Under the pieces are notes generated by a model. It searched no databases. It was given only the letters and a program-made list of their open reading frames with translations, and was not told the DNA's origin. 64,000 nucleotides of DNA from JAHQVI01 sp963727575 (GTDB lineage: Bacteria; Pseudomonadota; Alphaproteobacteria; Rhizobiales; Rhodomicrobiaceae). The position numbers and the translations under genes are program-made. Below are positions 1 to 9,778 of this stretch, piece after piece (the first letter of the stretch is position 1; each line of letters starts with the position of its first letter). The stretch spans positions 17,664 to 81,663 of the forward strand of contig CAVSIA010000006.1 of the NCBI GenBank assembly GCA_963727575.1, given 5' to 3'.

Positions 1-2
1 GG

Positions 3-5
3 CAT
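3..5 (-). other. possible integrase start at window edge
   Basis: A minus-strand ATG followed by CC lies at the very edge of the window and is preceded by repeated TTGGTAT/ATACCAAC words (about 8-55). This arrangement often precedes tyrosine-integrase genes inserted at tRNA 3' ends, and the tRNA at 169-246 points its 3' end this way. Only the first codon is inside the window, so this is a placement guess. Confidence 0.2.
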
Positions 6-168
6 CGTTGGTATTCTCAGGCGTCTGTGTTGGTACGCCAACAGATATACCAACAAATTTTACCGGATGCTAGCGCCCCACGGCGGACATTGATGGATCT
101 TTCTGGCTTTGCTTTTCAACCGAGTTCCGCGAGGTTCGGAAGAGAACAAATCTTAGCGGAAAAGAAAA

Positions 169-246
169 TGGTGGGCCCACCAGGACTCTGAACCTGGAAC
201 CAGACGGTTATGAGCCGTCGGCTCTAACCAATTGAGCTATGGGCCC
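169..246 (-). tRNA. tRNA with CAU anticodon (Met or Ile2)
   Basis: Read on the minus strand, the sequence folds as a tRNA. The acceptor stem GGGCCCA pairs with TGGGCCC, followed by discriminator A and an encoded CCA. The anticodon loop is CTCATAA (anticodon CAT) on a GACGG/CCGTC stem. CAT can be elongator Met or lysidine-modified Ile2; the acceptor stem and body resemble the Ile2 type, but this is not settled. The T-loop reads TTCAGAGT, eight bases instead of the usual seven, so one base appears inserted. That is either a sequencing error or a defect. The 3' end faces the left edge of the window, where an integrative element could start. Confidence 0.9.
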
Positions 247-448
247 ACGCGAGCCCTATCTAGCTAAGAATCGACGTCGAGGCCAAGAGGAAATCGGCGC
301 TGCGCCGCCGTTCCCGGCCAAGTCGATGGTGCTTTCGGCATCTATCACTTTCCCTGTATAGTAACGCTCGGTATTTGCATCGAAGATTGCCGTATCGCGC
401 TCGCCGCGCCGGCGGTCGACGGACGAACGCGGAAGGACCTGCCAGTCG

Positions 449-3400
449 ATGATTGACGGCTGGATCATCGTAGCTGTCGCGCTGGCCTATCTCGGTTTTC
501 TCTTCGCGGTTGCCTATTTCGGCGACAAACACGCCAAATCGCGAAAACAGACCGGGGGCCGGCCGACCATCTATGCGCTCTCGCTGGCGGTCTATTGCAC
601 GAGTTGGACGTTCTTCGGCAGCGTCGGCCTCGCCACGACATCCGGGCTCGACTTCCTGGCCGTCTATCTCGGCCCGATCGTGCTGTTCGCCTTCGGGCGC
701 CCGCTGATCGAGCGTATCGTCAAGCTCAGCAAATCGCAGAACATCACCTCGATCGCCGACTTCATGTCGGCACGCTACGGCAAGAACTCGGTCCTCGCCG
801 CCGTCGTCACCGTGATCGCGGTTGCTGGGCGTGCTGCCCTACATCGCGCTCCAGCTCAAGGCCGTCTCGCAATCGGTGACGACGATCGTTCAGCTCAGCA
901 TCTATGCGCCTTATCTGCCGAGCTACGATCCGTTCGGCGACGTCACCTTCATCATCGCGCTGACCATGGCCGCTTTCGCCGTGCTGTTCGGGACCCGGCA
1001 TGTCGATGCGACCGAGCACCAGAACGGCTTGATGCTGGCGATCGCCACAGAGTCCGTGGTCAAGATCGCCGCCTTCCTGATCGTCGGGGCATTCATCACC
1101 TATTGGCTGTTCGGCGGCATCGGCCCGCTGATCGACAAGGCGATGGAACATCCCGAAATCATCGGCCTGTTCGCGCGCGGCTTTCACGGCGGCAACTGGC
1201 TGACCGTGACTTTTCTCAGCTCGGTCTGCATCCTGCTGCTGACCCGCCAGTTTCACGTCACCATCGTCGAGAACAATTCCGAGCGCGAAGATCGGGCGGG
1301 CGACCTGGCTGTTTCCGCTCTATCTGATCGCCATCAATATCTTCGTCGTTCCGATCGCCATTGCCGGCCTGCTGACGTTCCGCGACAGGCGGCGTCGACG
1401 CCGACATGTATCTGCTCGCCCTGCCGCTGACGCAACGGCGCGGAGACCTTCACGATCATCGCCTTTCTCGGCGGGCTATCGGCGGCGACGGCGATGGTGA
1501 TCGTGGAGTCGGTGGCGCTGTCGATCATGATCTGCAACGATCTGGTGATGCCGGTGATCCTCTACCGGCTGAAGTTGGATCATGGCGACCGCCGCGATAT
1601 GGGCGCGCTGCTGCTCAACATCCGCCGGGTCGCGATCCTCGCCATCCTGCTGCTGGCCTATCTGTTCTACCGCGTGGTCGGCGACACTTACGGGCTCGCC
1701 CGGATCGGGCTGCTGTCCTTCGCCGCCATTGCCCAGTTCGCGCCGGCCTTCTTCGGCGGGCTGATCTGGCGCAACGGGACGGCGCGGGGGGCGATCGCGG
1801 GCATTATCGTCGGCTTTGCGGTGTGGGCCTATACGCTGCTGATTCCCTATTTCATCCAGGCCGGCATCCTGACGACCGACATCATGCAGGAGGGCCTGTT
1901 CGGCTTTCAGAACCTCAGGCCGGAAGCGCTGTTCGGCGTCCATCTCGATCCTCTGACGCATGGCGTGGTCTGGAGCATGCTCGCCAATGTCACGGCCTAT
2001 GTCGTCGGCTCCTCGCTGCGCGCGCCGGAGCCGATCGAGCGGCTGCAGGCCAATATCTTCATCGAGAAGGGGCTGGTGCGGCCGAGCGCGCCGTCCTTCC
2101 GCGCCTGGCGGACCTCGGTGACGGTCGGCGATCTGGTGTACACGGTCGGCCGCTATCTCGGCGACGAGCGGGCGCAGCGCTCCTTTGCCGACTATGCCGC
2201 CACGCGCAACATGGCGCTGGTGCTGAAGGCCGAGGCCGACATCCACACGATGCGCTTTGCCGAAAACCTGCTGGCGAGCGCCATCGGCACCGCGTCCTCG
2301 CGCCTCGTCATGTCGCTCACGCTGCGGCGGCACGATGTCGGCATGAAATCGGCGCTGAAGCTGCTGGACGACGCCTCCGAGGCGATCCAGTACAACCGCG
2401 ACCTGCTGCAATCGGCGATCGACCACGTCCATCAGGGCATCGCCGTGTTCGACCGCAACATGCAGCTGATCTGCTGGAACCGCGAATTCCGCGAGATGCT
2501 GCATCTTCCGCAGAGCCTTGGCCGGGTGGGCGTCACGCTCGACCGGATCGTCCGGCATCTGGCGGTGCAGGTGGTCGCCAACCCGATGGATTTCGAATCC
2601 TTCGTGTCGAACCGGCTGCGCAAATATCTGGTGACGCTGGAGCCGTTTCAGGAAAAATTCGCCAATGGCGGACGCGTCATGGAAGTGCGCACGACGGCGA
2701 TGCCCCAGGGCGGCATCGTCACCACCTTCACCGACATCACCGAACGCGTCGCCGCCGCCGAGGCGCTGGCGCGCGCCAACGAGACGCTGGAGCGCCGGGT
2801 GCGCGAGCGGACCGCGGAGCTGACGCAGGTCAACATGGCGCTGGCGGAAGCCAAGATCAAAGCCGACGATGCCAATCTCGACAAGACCCGCTTCCTGGCC
2901 GCGGCGAGCCACGACATCCTGCAGCCGCTCAACGCGGCGCGGCTCTACACCACCAGCCTGATCGAGCGGCGGCCGCGCGGCGACCTGCAGCCGCTCGCCC
3001 AGCAATATCGATGCCTCGCTGGAGGCGGTCGAGGAGATCCTCAACGCGCTTCTCGACATATCGCGGCTCGATACCGGCTCGATGAAACCGGAAATCACCA
3101 GCTTCGCGCTCGGCGAGCTGATGCAGCAGCTCAAGGTCGAATTCGAGCCGCAGGCCGAGGAGAAGGGGCCTGCGCCTGATCGTCATGCCATGCAGCCAGC
3201 ACGTGCGGACCGATCGCCGATTGCTGCGCCGGGTTCTGCAGAACCTGCTTTCCAACGCCATCAAATACACCAGGGAGGGCAGGGTGCTGCTCGGCTGCCG
3301 CCGGCGCGGGCGCGAGCTTCTGATCGAGGTGCACGACACCGGCGCCGGCATTCCCGCCGACAAGCACGAGCTGATCTTCAAGGAATTCCACCGGCTGAAC

Positions 3401-3988
3401 GCGGGCACGCCGAGCGTCCATGGCATCGGTCTCGGGCTTTCCATCGTCGAGCGGATCGGCCGGATGCTGGATCATCCGATCCACCTGGCGTCGAAGCCGG
3501 GCGTGGGATCGGTGTTCAGCCTGGCGGTGCCGATCGGCGAGGCGACCGCAATCGCGCTGGCGGATGTCCTATCCGAATGTCGGCCAGCTCGGCAATCTCC
3601 AGGGCTGCACGGTGCTGTGCGTCGACAACGAACCGGCCATCCTGGACGGCATGCGCATGCTGCTGGAGAACTGGAACTGCCGGGTTCTGCCAGGCGGCGA
3701 ACCGCGCCGAGGCGCTCAAGCTGATTGCCGAGAACGAGACGCGCCGCCGGACATCATCCTTGCCGACTATCATCTGGAGGACGAGACCGGCGATCGAATG
3801 CATCGACGGCGTTCGGCAGACAGTCGGGCAAGCGGACGCCGGCGATCCTGATCACCGCCGACCGCTCGCCGGCGGTCGAGGAAGAGGCGCGCGGCAACAA
3901 TCTCTATCTGCTGCGCAAGCCGATCAAGCCGGCCGCGCTCCGAGCGCTGATGAGCCGGCTGTTTCTCAACCGGGTTGCCGCCGAATAG
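449..3988 (+). pseudogene. crbS: symporter-hybrid histidine kinase, frameshifted
   Basis: When the broken frames are joined, this gene encodes an NahK/ErcS or CrbS-type protein of about 1,150 residues. The N-terminal half is a sodium:solute symporter domain of about 13 helices that acts as sensor. It is followed by a PAS-like region (QSAIDHVHQGIAVF), a HisKA box (ASHDILQPLNAARL), a HATPase (NLLSNAIKY, GAGIP, GIGLGLSIV) and a receiver domain (VLCVDNEPAI, ILADYHLED, ending KPIKPAALR). The frame breaks at about 823, 1300, 1390, 1435, 3005, 3170, 3575, 3695, 3750, 3800 and 3825. Each break is one base and conserved sequence resumes without stops, which favours sequence error over old decay. The convergent regulator and the downstream DUF4212/SSS pair match the CrbS/CrbR acetate switch, where this kinase controls acetate uptake and acs. 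Confidence 0.85.
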
Positions 3989-3989
3989 C

Positions 3990-4035
3990 GCATCGGACCA
4001 AAAGTGCGGGCGCGGTTTTTGGATAAATCCGATGC
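3990..4035. terminator. inverted repeat between convergent genes
   Basis: GCATCGGA (3990-3997) and its exact complement TCCGATGC (4028-4035) flank about 30 bases containing AAAAGTG and GGTTTTTGG. The element lies just after the stop of the sensor kinase and before the end of the convergent response regulator. It could act as a bidirectional terminator. It also resembles the RIME or REP-like intergenic repeats of rhizobia, since similar words recur near 60545. Confidence 0.5.
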
Positions 4036-4098
4036 GCAAGCAAGAGAGAGAGCGGCCCGCCGATACCCGCTTAAAGGTTTGCCGAATAGGTGGGGCGC

Positions 4099-4785
4099 TC
4101 ATTTCGGTGCGTGAAGCGCATCGCCCCTCAGATCGGCCAGATCGCCGATCTCGATCTTCTTCACCGCGATCACGGCCTGGGTTCGGCTTTCGACCCCGAG
4201 CTTTTGCAGGATCGCCGACACATGCGCCTTGACCGTCGCTTCGGAAACGCCGAGCTGATAGGCGATCTGCTTGTTGAGCAGCCCCTCGCCCAGCATCATC
4301 AGGACCCGGACCTGCTGCGGCGTCAGCGTCGAGAGCCGGTCGATCAGCTCCGCGGTATCGCCCTCCTCGCCGGCATCCGTACTGAAATCCGCCGGAACCC
4401 AGATCTCGCCTTGCAGCACGGCGGCGATGGCCTGCTGAATGCGCTGGATCGGCAGAGATTTCGGGATGAAGCCGGACGCGCCGAAGCTCAGACAGCGGCG
4501 AATCGTGGAATGGCTCTCATTGGCCGAGACGATCACCACCGGGATGTCCGGATTGAGCGAGCGCAGGTAGATGAGGCCGGAAAATCCCTGGACGCCGGGC
4601 ATGCTGAGATCGAGCAGCACCAGATCGACGTCGCCCTGGGCAAGGATGGTGCCGAGCTCTTCGAGCGAGCCGGCCTCGCTCAGCCGCAATTCCTTGAATT
4701 TCGCGGCAAGCGTATGCCGAAGCGCGTCGCGAAACAGCGGATGATCATCGACAATGGCGATGTGATGCTGCGTGATCGCGGTCAT
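4099..4785 (-). CDS. crbR: LuxR-family response regulator (CrbR-like)
   Basis: This is a 228-residue two-component regulator. The receiver domain comes first (acidic pair VDDHP near residues 13-14, phospho-acceptor Asp59 in LLDLSMPG, Lys in FIPKS). A linker leads to a LuxR/FixJ helix-turn-helix (LTPQQVRVLMML, NKQIAYQLGVSEATVKAHVSAIL). It converges on the symporter-kinase gene and lies next to the divergent DUF4212-SSS symporter pair. In Pseudomonas and Vibrio the CrbR/ErdR/MxtR-partner regulators of this type turn on acs and the small-subunit symporter. The regulator probably acts in the 216-base divergent region upstream of its start. The exact ligand response is inferred from context. Confidence 0.85.
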   Translation of the reverse strand: MTAITQHHIAIVDDHPLFRDALRHTLAAKFKELRLSEAGSLEELGTILAQGDVDLVLLDLSMPGVQGFSGLIYLRSLNPDIPVVIVSANESHSTIRRCLSFGASGFIPKSLPIQRIQQAIAAVLQGEIWVPADFSTDAGEEGDTAELIDRLSTLTPQQVRVLMMLGEGLLNKQIAYQLGVSEATVKAHVSAILQKLGVESRTQAVIAVKKIEIGDLADLRGDALHAPK

Positions 4786-5001
4786 CTCCGGCCGCTTCTC
4801 CCATTAGACTTTTGGCCAATTCGCCCTGCATATTGTTTAGCGTGTTTTCTGGGCATCCGCCAAGCATTGCCTTCATTTTACCATAAAATCCGTTGCTCTG
4901 CTTGGTGAAAGCGCGTAGCCCGGCGGTGAGTGTGCCGCTTCGCTCCTGCCTGCCTTTTGGGCACGCGCGCCGCGACTATTCGCTTGAGAAAGAGGTGCCG
5001 T

Positions 5002-5262
5002 ATGATCGACGAAGAACAGCGCAGACGTCACGCCAAACGGTCGCTGAAGCTCCTCGCCGTTACGCTGGCCCTGTTCGGCACGCTGGCGCTCATTGTTCCG
5101 CTTGCCGCGCCGCTCTTGAACGGCTACTCCTTCTTGCGTTTCCCGCTCGGATTGTTCCTTGCCACGCAGGGTGCCGTTGTGGGGATCGTTGCGCTCATCT
5201 ACTGGGCGGCGGCGCGGCAGGACCGGCTCGATCGCCGTCATGGTTTGACCAGCGAACTTTAG
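5002..5262 (+). CDS. DUF4212 symporter small subunit
   Basis: This 86-residue membrane protein has two hydrophobic helices (about 17-40 and 48-68) and charged ends, typical of the DUF4212 sodium/substrate symporter small subunit. I chose the ATG at 5002 because GAGAAAGAGG precedes it at the right distance; an upstream in-frame start would add an unlikely Cys-rich stretch. It is directly followed by the SSS permease, as in the VC2704-VC2705 and Pseudomonas acetate-switch loci. It is expected to sit in the inner membrane with the permease and to be controlled by the adjacent kinase/regulator pair. Confidence 0.85.
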   Translation: MIDEEQRRRHAKRSLKLLAVTLALFGTLALIVPLAAPLLNGYSFLRFPLGLFLATQGAVVGIVALIYWAAARQDRLDRRHGLTSEL

Positions 5263-5334
5263 GCCGGCAGCGCCTGTCCCTTCGATTGCGAACGGCGCGT
5301 TCTCCTGGAACGGCACCTCGGGCTAGATAGACAC

Positions 5335-7182
5335 ATGTCTTTGAATACCAGCTATCCCTCGTCCAATCCGCGGCTCGGCACGAGCTTCAGCATCTTCACC
5401 AGCGCGTTTGCGAGCCTGGTGCTGATGCTCATCATTCTGGAGCAGCTCGGACTGGAGCGGAGCTGGATCAGCCAGCTCATCATCGCTCTGCCGGTGCTCT
5501 TCTATGCCGGGATCGGCGTGATGGTGCGCACCGCGAGCGTGGAAGATTTCTTCGTTTCGGGGCAGCGCGTGCCGCCGCTCTATAACGGCTTTGCGCTTTC
5601 CGCCAATCTCGTCAGCGGCGCCGGCCTTCTGGGGCTGATCGGCAGCTTCTTCTTCATCGGCTACGACGCGCTGCCGATCGCGCTCGGCTGGTGTGCGGGG
5701 CTCGGCGTCATGTCGGTGCTGTTCGCGCCCTATCTGCGCAAGACCGGCGCCTACACGCTTCCCGGCTTTTTCGGCATCCGCTTTTCCAGCCGCTTCGTCC
5801 GCCTCGGGGCTGCGCTCCTGCTGTTCCCGCCGGTGATCGTTCTGCTCGCCGCCGAGTTTCGCGTCGGTCAGCTCGTTGCCGGCGTGTTTCTCGATGCCGA
5901 CCCGCAATTCCTGTTGCAAATCGGGGCCGCGCTTCTTGTCGTTGCAGTGGCATTCGGCGGGATGCGCTCGCTGACCTGGACGCAATGCGCCCAGTTCATC
6001 GTCGTCATTCTCGGCATCAGCGTGCCGCTGATCGCCATTTCGGTGCTGCTGACCAATCTGCCGCTGCCGCAGCTCTCCTTCGGCAACGTGCTTCAGGAAA
6101 CCACGCAGCTCGAAGTTGGCCGCGGCCTTCTCGAAGGCGGAGTTCTGCCGCTTGGTGAGGCGCTTCCGACCGCCGAGCCGATGGCGCTCACACGCCCCTT
6201 CGCCGCAATCTTCCAGTCGCTCGGCGTCGGCGACTTCCTCGCCCTGACGCTGTGTATTATGCTCGGCACGGCGGTCCTGCCGGCGCAGGTCGCCCGGGCC
6301 AGCACGCCGCCGACGGTCTCGGGCGTGCGCAAATCCTTCGGCTGGGCGGCGCTCCTGGTCGGCTTCGTCGTCCTCACCATCCCCGCCTATGCGGCTTTCG
6401 CCAAATTTCAGGTGCTGAGCCAGCTTCTCGGCGTTCCGGCGTCGCAAATTCCGGAATGGGGCAACATCCTGTCCCAGCTGAACCTGATCACGCTTTCGGC
6501 GAACCCGCTCGATCCCGCGCTCGGCAGCGCCAAGGTGCTCTTCCATCGCGACAGCGTGGCGCTGATGCTGCCGATCATGAACGATTTTCCCTTCGTGATG
6601 ATCGGTCTGGTCGGCGCGGCGGCGCTGGCGGCGGTGCTTTCGGCCGCGGGCGGGCAGCTCGTTTCGCTTTCCACCGTGCTCAGCAACGACGTCTATTATC
6701 TGTTCAACCGCTCGGCCTCGCCCTCGCGCCGCCTCATGGTCGCGCGGCTGGCCATGGTCGGCTTCGCCGTCGCCGCCGTCTGGGTCGCCACGAATGAGGA
6801 CCTCGATCCGCTGCGGATGATGATCTGGGCGATTTCGCTGTGCGCCGGCACATTCTTTGCCCCGCTCGCCATGGCGATCTGGTGGCGGGGCCTGTCGGGC
6901 TTCGGCGCGTTGTGCGGGATGGTGGCCGGCTTCGCCGTCACCGCCGCCGTTATCGCCAGTTCGATCAAAACCGGCGCAAGCTGGCTGGGCGTCGACGGCC
7001 TCACCGCGGGCATTATCGGCATGCCGATCTCGTTCGGCGCGGCCTTCGCCGGCAGTCTGGTGTCGCCGAAACCGGATGCCGCGACGCTCGAAATTGTCGA
7101 CGAGCTGCGCATTCCGAGCGGCGAGACTATACACGCAAGGCTCACCCGGCTCGCCGCGCGCGGCAAGGCGCCGAAGCCGTGA
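5335..7182 (+). CDS. SSS-family sodium:solute symporter
   Basis: This is an intact 615-residue permease of the SSS family (ActP/VC2705-like), with about 13 predicted membrane segments. The N-terminal part carries the family pattern VEDFFVSGQRVPPLYNGFALSANLVSGAGLLG, and the gating helices further on include a LSAAGGQLVSLSTVLSNDVYY stretch. It starts 72 bases after the DUF4212 gene and probably forms a two-component symporter with it. In homologous loci the pair imports short carboxylates such as acetate. Its place beside the CrbS/CrbR-like pair supports that role, but the substrate is an inference. Confidence 0.85.
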   Translation: MSLNTSYPSSNPRLGTSFSIFTSAFASLVLMLIILEQLGLERSWISQLIIALPVLFYAGIGVMVRTASVEDFFVSGQRVPPLYNGFALSANLVSGAGLLGLIGSFFFIGYDALPIALGWCAGLGVMSVLFAPYLRKTGAYTLPGFFGIRFSSRFVRLGAALLLFPPVIVLLAAEFRVGQLVAGVFLDADPQFLLQIGAALLVVAVAFGGMRSLTWTQCAQFIVVILGISVPLIAISVLLTNLPLPQLSFGNVLQETTQLEVGRGLLEGGVLPLGEALPTAEPMALTRPFAAIFQSLGVGDFLALTLCIMLGTAVLPAQVARASTPPTVSGVRKSFGWAALLVGFVVLTIPAYAAFAKFQVLSQLLGVPASQIPEWGNILSQLNLITLSANPLDPALGSAKVLFHRDSVALMLPIMNDFPFVMIGLVGAAALAAVLSAAGGQLVSLSTVLSNDVYYLFNRSASPSRRLMVARLAMVGFAVAAVWVATNEDLDPLRMMIWAISLCAGTFFAPLAMAIWWRGLSGFGALCGMVAGFAVTAAVIASSIKTGASWLGVDGLTAGIIGMPISFGAAFAGSLVSPKPDAATLEIVDELRIPSGETIHARLTRLAARGKAPKP

Positions 7183-7229
7183 TCGTGAGGGGCAAGGCGC
7201 TCAGGTTATTGGAGAAGCGAGGCTAGGCG

Positions 7230-8192
7230 ATGCGGCAATCCCGCCGGCGGGGGCTGTACCCGGAAATCGAACCTTATAAAACCGGCTCGCTGGCGGTGTC
7301 GGACGTCCACCGCGTCTATTTCGAGGAATGCGGCAATCCGAAAGGCAAGCCGGTCGTCATGGTGCATGGCGGACCGGGCGGCGGCTGCAATCCGACCATG
7401 CGCCGCTTCCACAATCCCGCCGACTACCGCATCATCCTGTTCGACCAGCGCGGCTGCGGGCGCTCGACGCCGCATGCCTCCCTCGAGGACAACACCACCT
7501 GGCACCTCGTCGCCGACATGGAGGCCCTGCGCACCAGCCTCGGCATCGAGCGCTGGCAGCTTTGCGGCGGCTCCTGGGGATCGACCCTGTCGCTCGCCTA
7601 TGCCGAGACGCATCCCGACCGCGTCAGCGAGATGATCCTGCGCGGCATCTTCCTGCTGCGCCGCGCTGAGCTGACATGGTTCTACCAGGAAGGCTGCAGC
7701 TGGGTGTTCCCCGACGCGTTCGAGGAGTATCTGGCGCCCATCCCGCCCGAAGAGCGCGGCGACATGATCGCCGCCTATCACCGCCGGCTCACCGGACCGG
7801 ACCCGGCCGCGCAGCTCGATGCCGCGCGCGCCTGGAGCGCCTGGGAGGGCACGACGCTGTCGATCGCGCCGGATGCCGACCGCGTCAACAAATTCCGGGA
7901 GGACTCCTACTCGCTCGCCTTCGCCCGGATCGAGGCGCATTATTTCGTCAATCACGGATTTTTCGACCACGACGACCAGCTTTTGCGCGATGTGTCAAAA
8001 ATTCTGCATATCCCTGCTGCTATCATCCACGGCCGGTACGATGTCGTAACGCCCATGCGCAATGCCTGGGACCTGAAGCGTGCTTGGCCGGATGCCGATC
8101 TGCGGATCGTCGCCGATGCCGGTCACGCCATGACCGAGGCGGGGATCATCCATGAGATCGTCGGCGCGGCCGAACGCTTCCTCTGGAAATAG
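7230..8192 (+). CDS. pip: proline iminopeptidase
   Basis: This 320-residue alpha/beta hydrolase of peptidase family S33 removes N-terminal proline from peptides in the cytoplasm. Visible motifs are the oxyanion HGGPGGGCNP, DQRGCGRS, the nucleophile elbow GGSWGSTL, the catalytic Asp in GRYDVVTP and the final His in DAGHAM. The length matches the family (310-320 residues). It follows the symporter gene by 47 bases on the same strand, but no functional link is apparent. Confidence 0.93.
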   Translation: MRQSRRRGLYPEIEPYKTGSLAVSDVHRVYFEECGNPKGKPVVMVHGGPGGGCNPTMRRFHNPADYRIILFDQRGCGRSTPHASLEDNTTWHLVADMEALRTSLGIERWQLCGGSWGSTLSLAYAETHPDRVSEMILRGIFLLRRAELTWFYQEGCSWVFPDAFEEYLAPIPPEERGDMIAAYHRRLTGPDPAAQLDAARAWSAWEGTTLSIAPDADRVNKFREDSYSLAFARIEAHYFVNHGFFDHDDQLLRDVSKILHIPAAIIHGRYDVVTPMRNAWDLKRAWPDADLRIVADAGHAMTEAGIIHEIVGAAERFLWK

Positions 8193-8295
8193 CCAGCCGG
8201 GCGGCTGCAAGCCCTACCGCCTGAGCATCACGCGGCCGGCGACGGCGTTAAGACATCATCGCGCTTTCAACGACCAACGCCCTGGACGCTGACCG

Positions 8296-8633
8296 ATGAT
8301 GCTTCTTGTCTTCCCGATCGCCCTTGCGGCGCTTGCTCTCCTCAACCTGCTGCTCGCCCTGACCGCCTTCACCAGCATGGTCAGGCTTTGGCCGGTTCCA
8401 AGGCCGGGAAGCTGGCAGAGCTACACATTCTGGCCGCTGTTTCGCGGAGGGCTGGGCCTGACCATCGGCCTCTTTCGGCACTGGCGATCGGAGCCTATCT
8501 GCTGCTGCCGTTCACCGAGGAGCCGTGGCTCGCCGAAGTCTATGGCGACCGGTATGCCGCCTACCGGATGCGGACCGCGTGTTTTCTCAGTCTCTCGAAG
8601 CTCATCAAGAGGCCCGCGGCCGCCCGCCGCTAA
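8296..8633 (+). pseudogene. isoprenylcysteine methyltransferase-like remnant
   Basis: The first frame gives two hydrophobic helices (LLNLLLALTAF and the GLGLTIG region). After a one-base shift near 8470 a second frame gives LLPFTEEPWLAEVYGDRYAAYRMRT, a pattern typical of the C-terminus of ICMT/NnrU-like membrane methyltransferases. Joined, the product is about 112 residues, shorter than complete family members (about 150-200 residues). It is therefore either a compact member split by a sequence error or a truncated gene. Confidence 0.5.
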
Positions 8634-9638
8634 TCATTCGGCAGCCTGGGGCAGGGCGTCGACGTCCTCCAGCCGTAATTGCCGCAGCGCGTCGAAGATC
8701 ACGCCGATCCCGGCGCCCGGCCGAACCGCGCCTTCGGTCAAATGCCGGCGAAATGCGCGTGCGCCAGGGATGCCTTGCACGATGCCGACCATATGCCGCG
8801 TAATGGCCGAGAGCTTCTCTCCGCGTGCAAGCTGCTGCTCGATATAGGGCACCATCTGCAGCACCGGGTCGGCGGGATGATGGCTGCGGCGTGGGCCGCC
8901 GAACAGGCGCTCGTCAACGTCGAGGAGCAGGGCCGGGTTCTGATAGGCGGCGCGTCCCAGCATGACGCCGTCGACATGCGCCAGATGCGTTTCCGCCTCG
9001 GCGAGCGTTTCAATGCCGCCATTGATGACGATGGTGAGGTCCGGGCGCGCGGCCTTCAGCCGGTAGACGCGGTCATAATCGAGCGGCGGCACGTCGCGGT
9101 TCTGCTTCGGGCTGAGGCCATTCAGCCAGGCCTTGCGCGCGTGGACGACGAACGTGCTGCAGCCGGTCGCGGCAACGGCTTCGACGAACCGCGCCAGGTC
9201 CGCCTCGCTGTCCTGGTCGTCGATGCCGATCCGGCATTTGACCGTCACCGGCGCCGAAACCGCGCCCGCCATCGCCGCGATGCAGTCGGCGACCAGCCCA
9301 GGCTCGGCCATCAGGCACGCGCCGAACCGCCCGGCCTGCACCCGGTCGGACGGGCAGCCGATATTGAGATTGATCTCGTCATAGCCGAAGGAGGCGCCGA
9401 TCGCGGCGGCCTCAGCCAGCTCGCGCGGATCGCTGCCGCCGATCTGAAGGGCAACCGGATGTTCCGCCGGGTCGAAACCGAGCAGCTTCTCCCGCTTGCC
9501 ATGAATGATCGCCGGCGCCGTCACCATCTCGGTATAGAGCAGCGCCCGGCGCGAAAGCTGCCGGTGGAAATAGCGGCAATGCCGGTCGGTCCACTCCATC
9601 ATCGGCGCCACGGAAAATCTATGTCTTTGAAATTGCAT
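8634..9638 (-). CDS. dusA: tRNA-dihydrouridine synthase A
   Basis: This FMN-dependent enzyme reduces uridines 20/20a in the tRNA D-loop. It begins FSVAPMMEWTDRHCR, has the catalytic Cys in NIGCPSDRV, the DusA-specific HARKAWLNGLSPKQNR segment, and the FMN site INGGI and LGRAAYQNP. I use the ATG at 9638 (334 residues), where homology starts; upstream codons run into the integrase region. The 5' end of dusA is a known integration site for islands with dusA-specific integrases, and an integrase remnant lies directly upstream on the opposite strand. Confidence 0.95.
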   Translation of the reverse strand: MQFQRHRFSVAPMMEWTDRHCRYFHRQLSRRALLYTEMVTAPAIIHGKREKLLGFDPAEHPVALQIGGSDPRELAEAAAIGASFGYDEINLNIGCPSDRVQAGRFGACLMAEPGLVADCIAAMAGAVSAPVTVKCRIGIDDQDSEADLARFVEAVAATGCSTFVVHARKAWLNGLSPKQNRDVPPLDYDRVYRLKAARPDLTIVINGGIETLAEAETHLAHVDGVMLGRAAYQNPALLLDVDERLFGGPRRSHHPADPVLQMVPYIEQQLARGEKLSAITRHMVGIVQGIPGARAFRRHLTEGAVRPGAGIGVIFDALRQLRLEDVDALPQAAE

Positions 9639-9778
9639 CCGCTTTTTTAGTAAACTCAGAGGGTTAGAACGTGAGCGCACAGACCGCTGTGCACAAATTT
9701 TCGCATCATTACGCAGCTTTTCGCAGTGTCCGTGTGCATGGTTTGTGCACATACTGTTCGTGCCCGAGACTGTATCAT

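Noticed and set aside
1476..3134. 552-residue minus-strand frame over the kinase gene
   Set aside because: It is a shadow of a high-GC coding region; the plus strand carries the HisKA and HATPase motifs.
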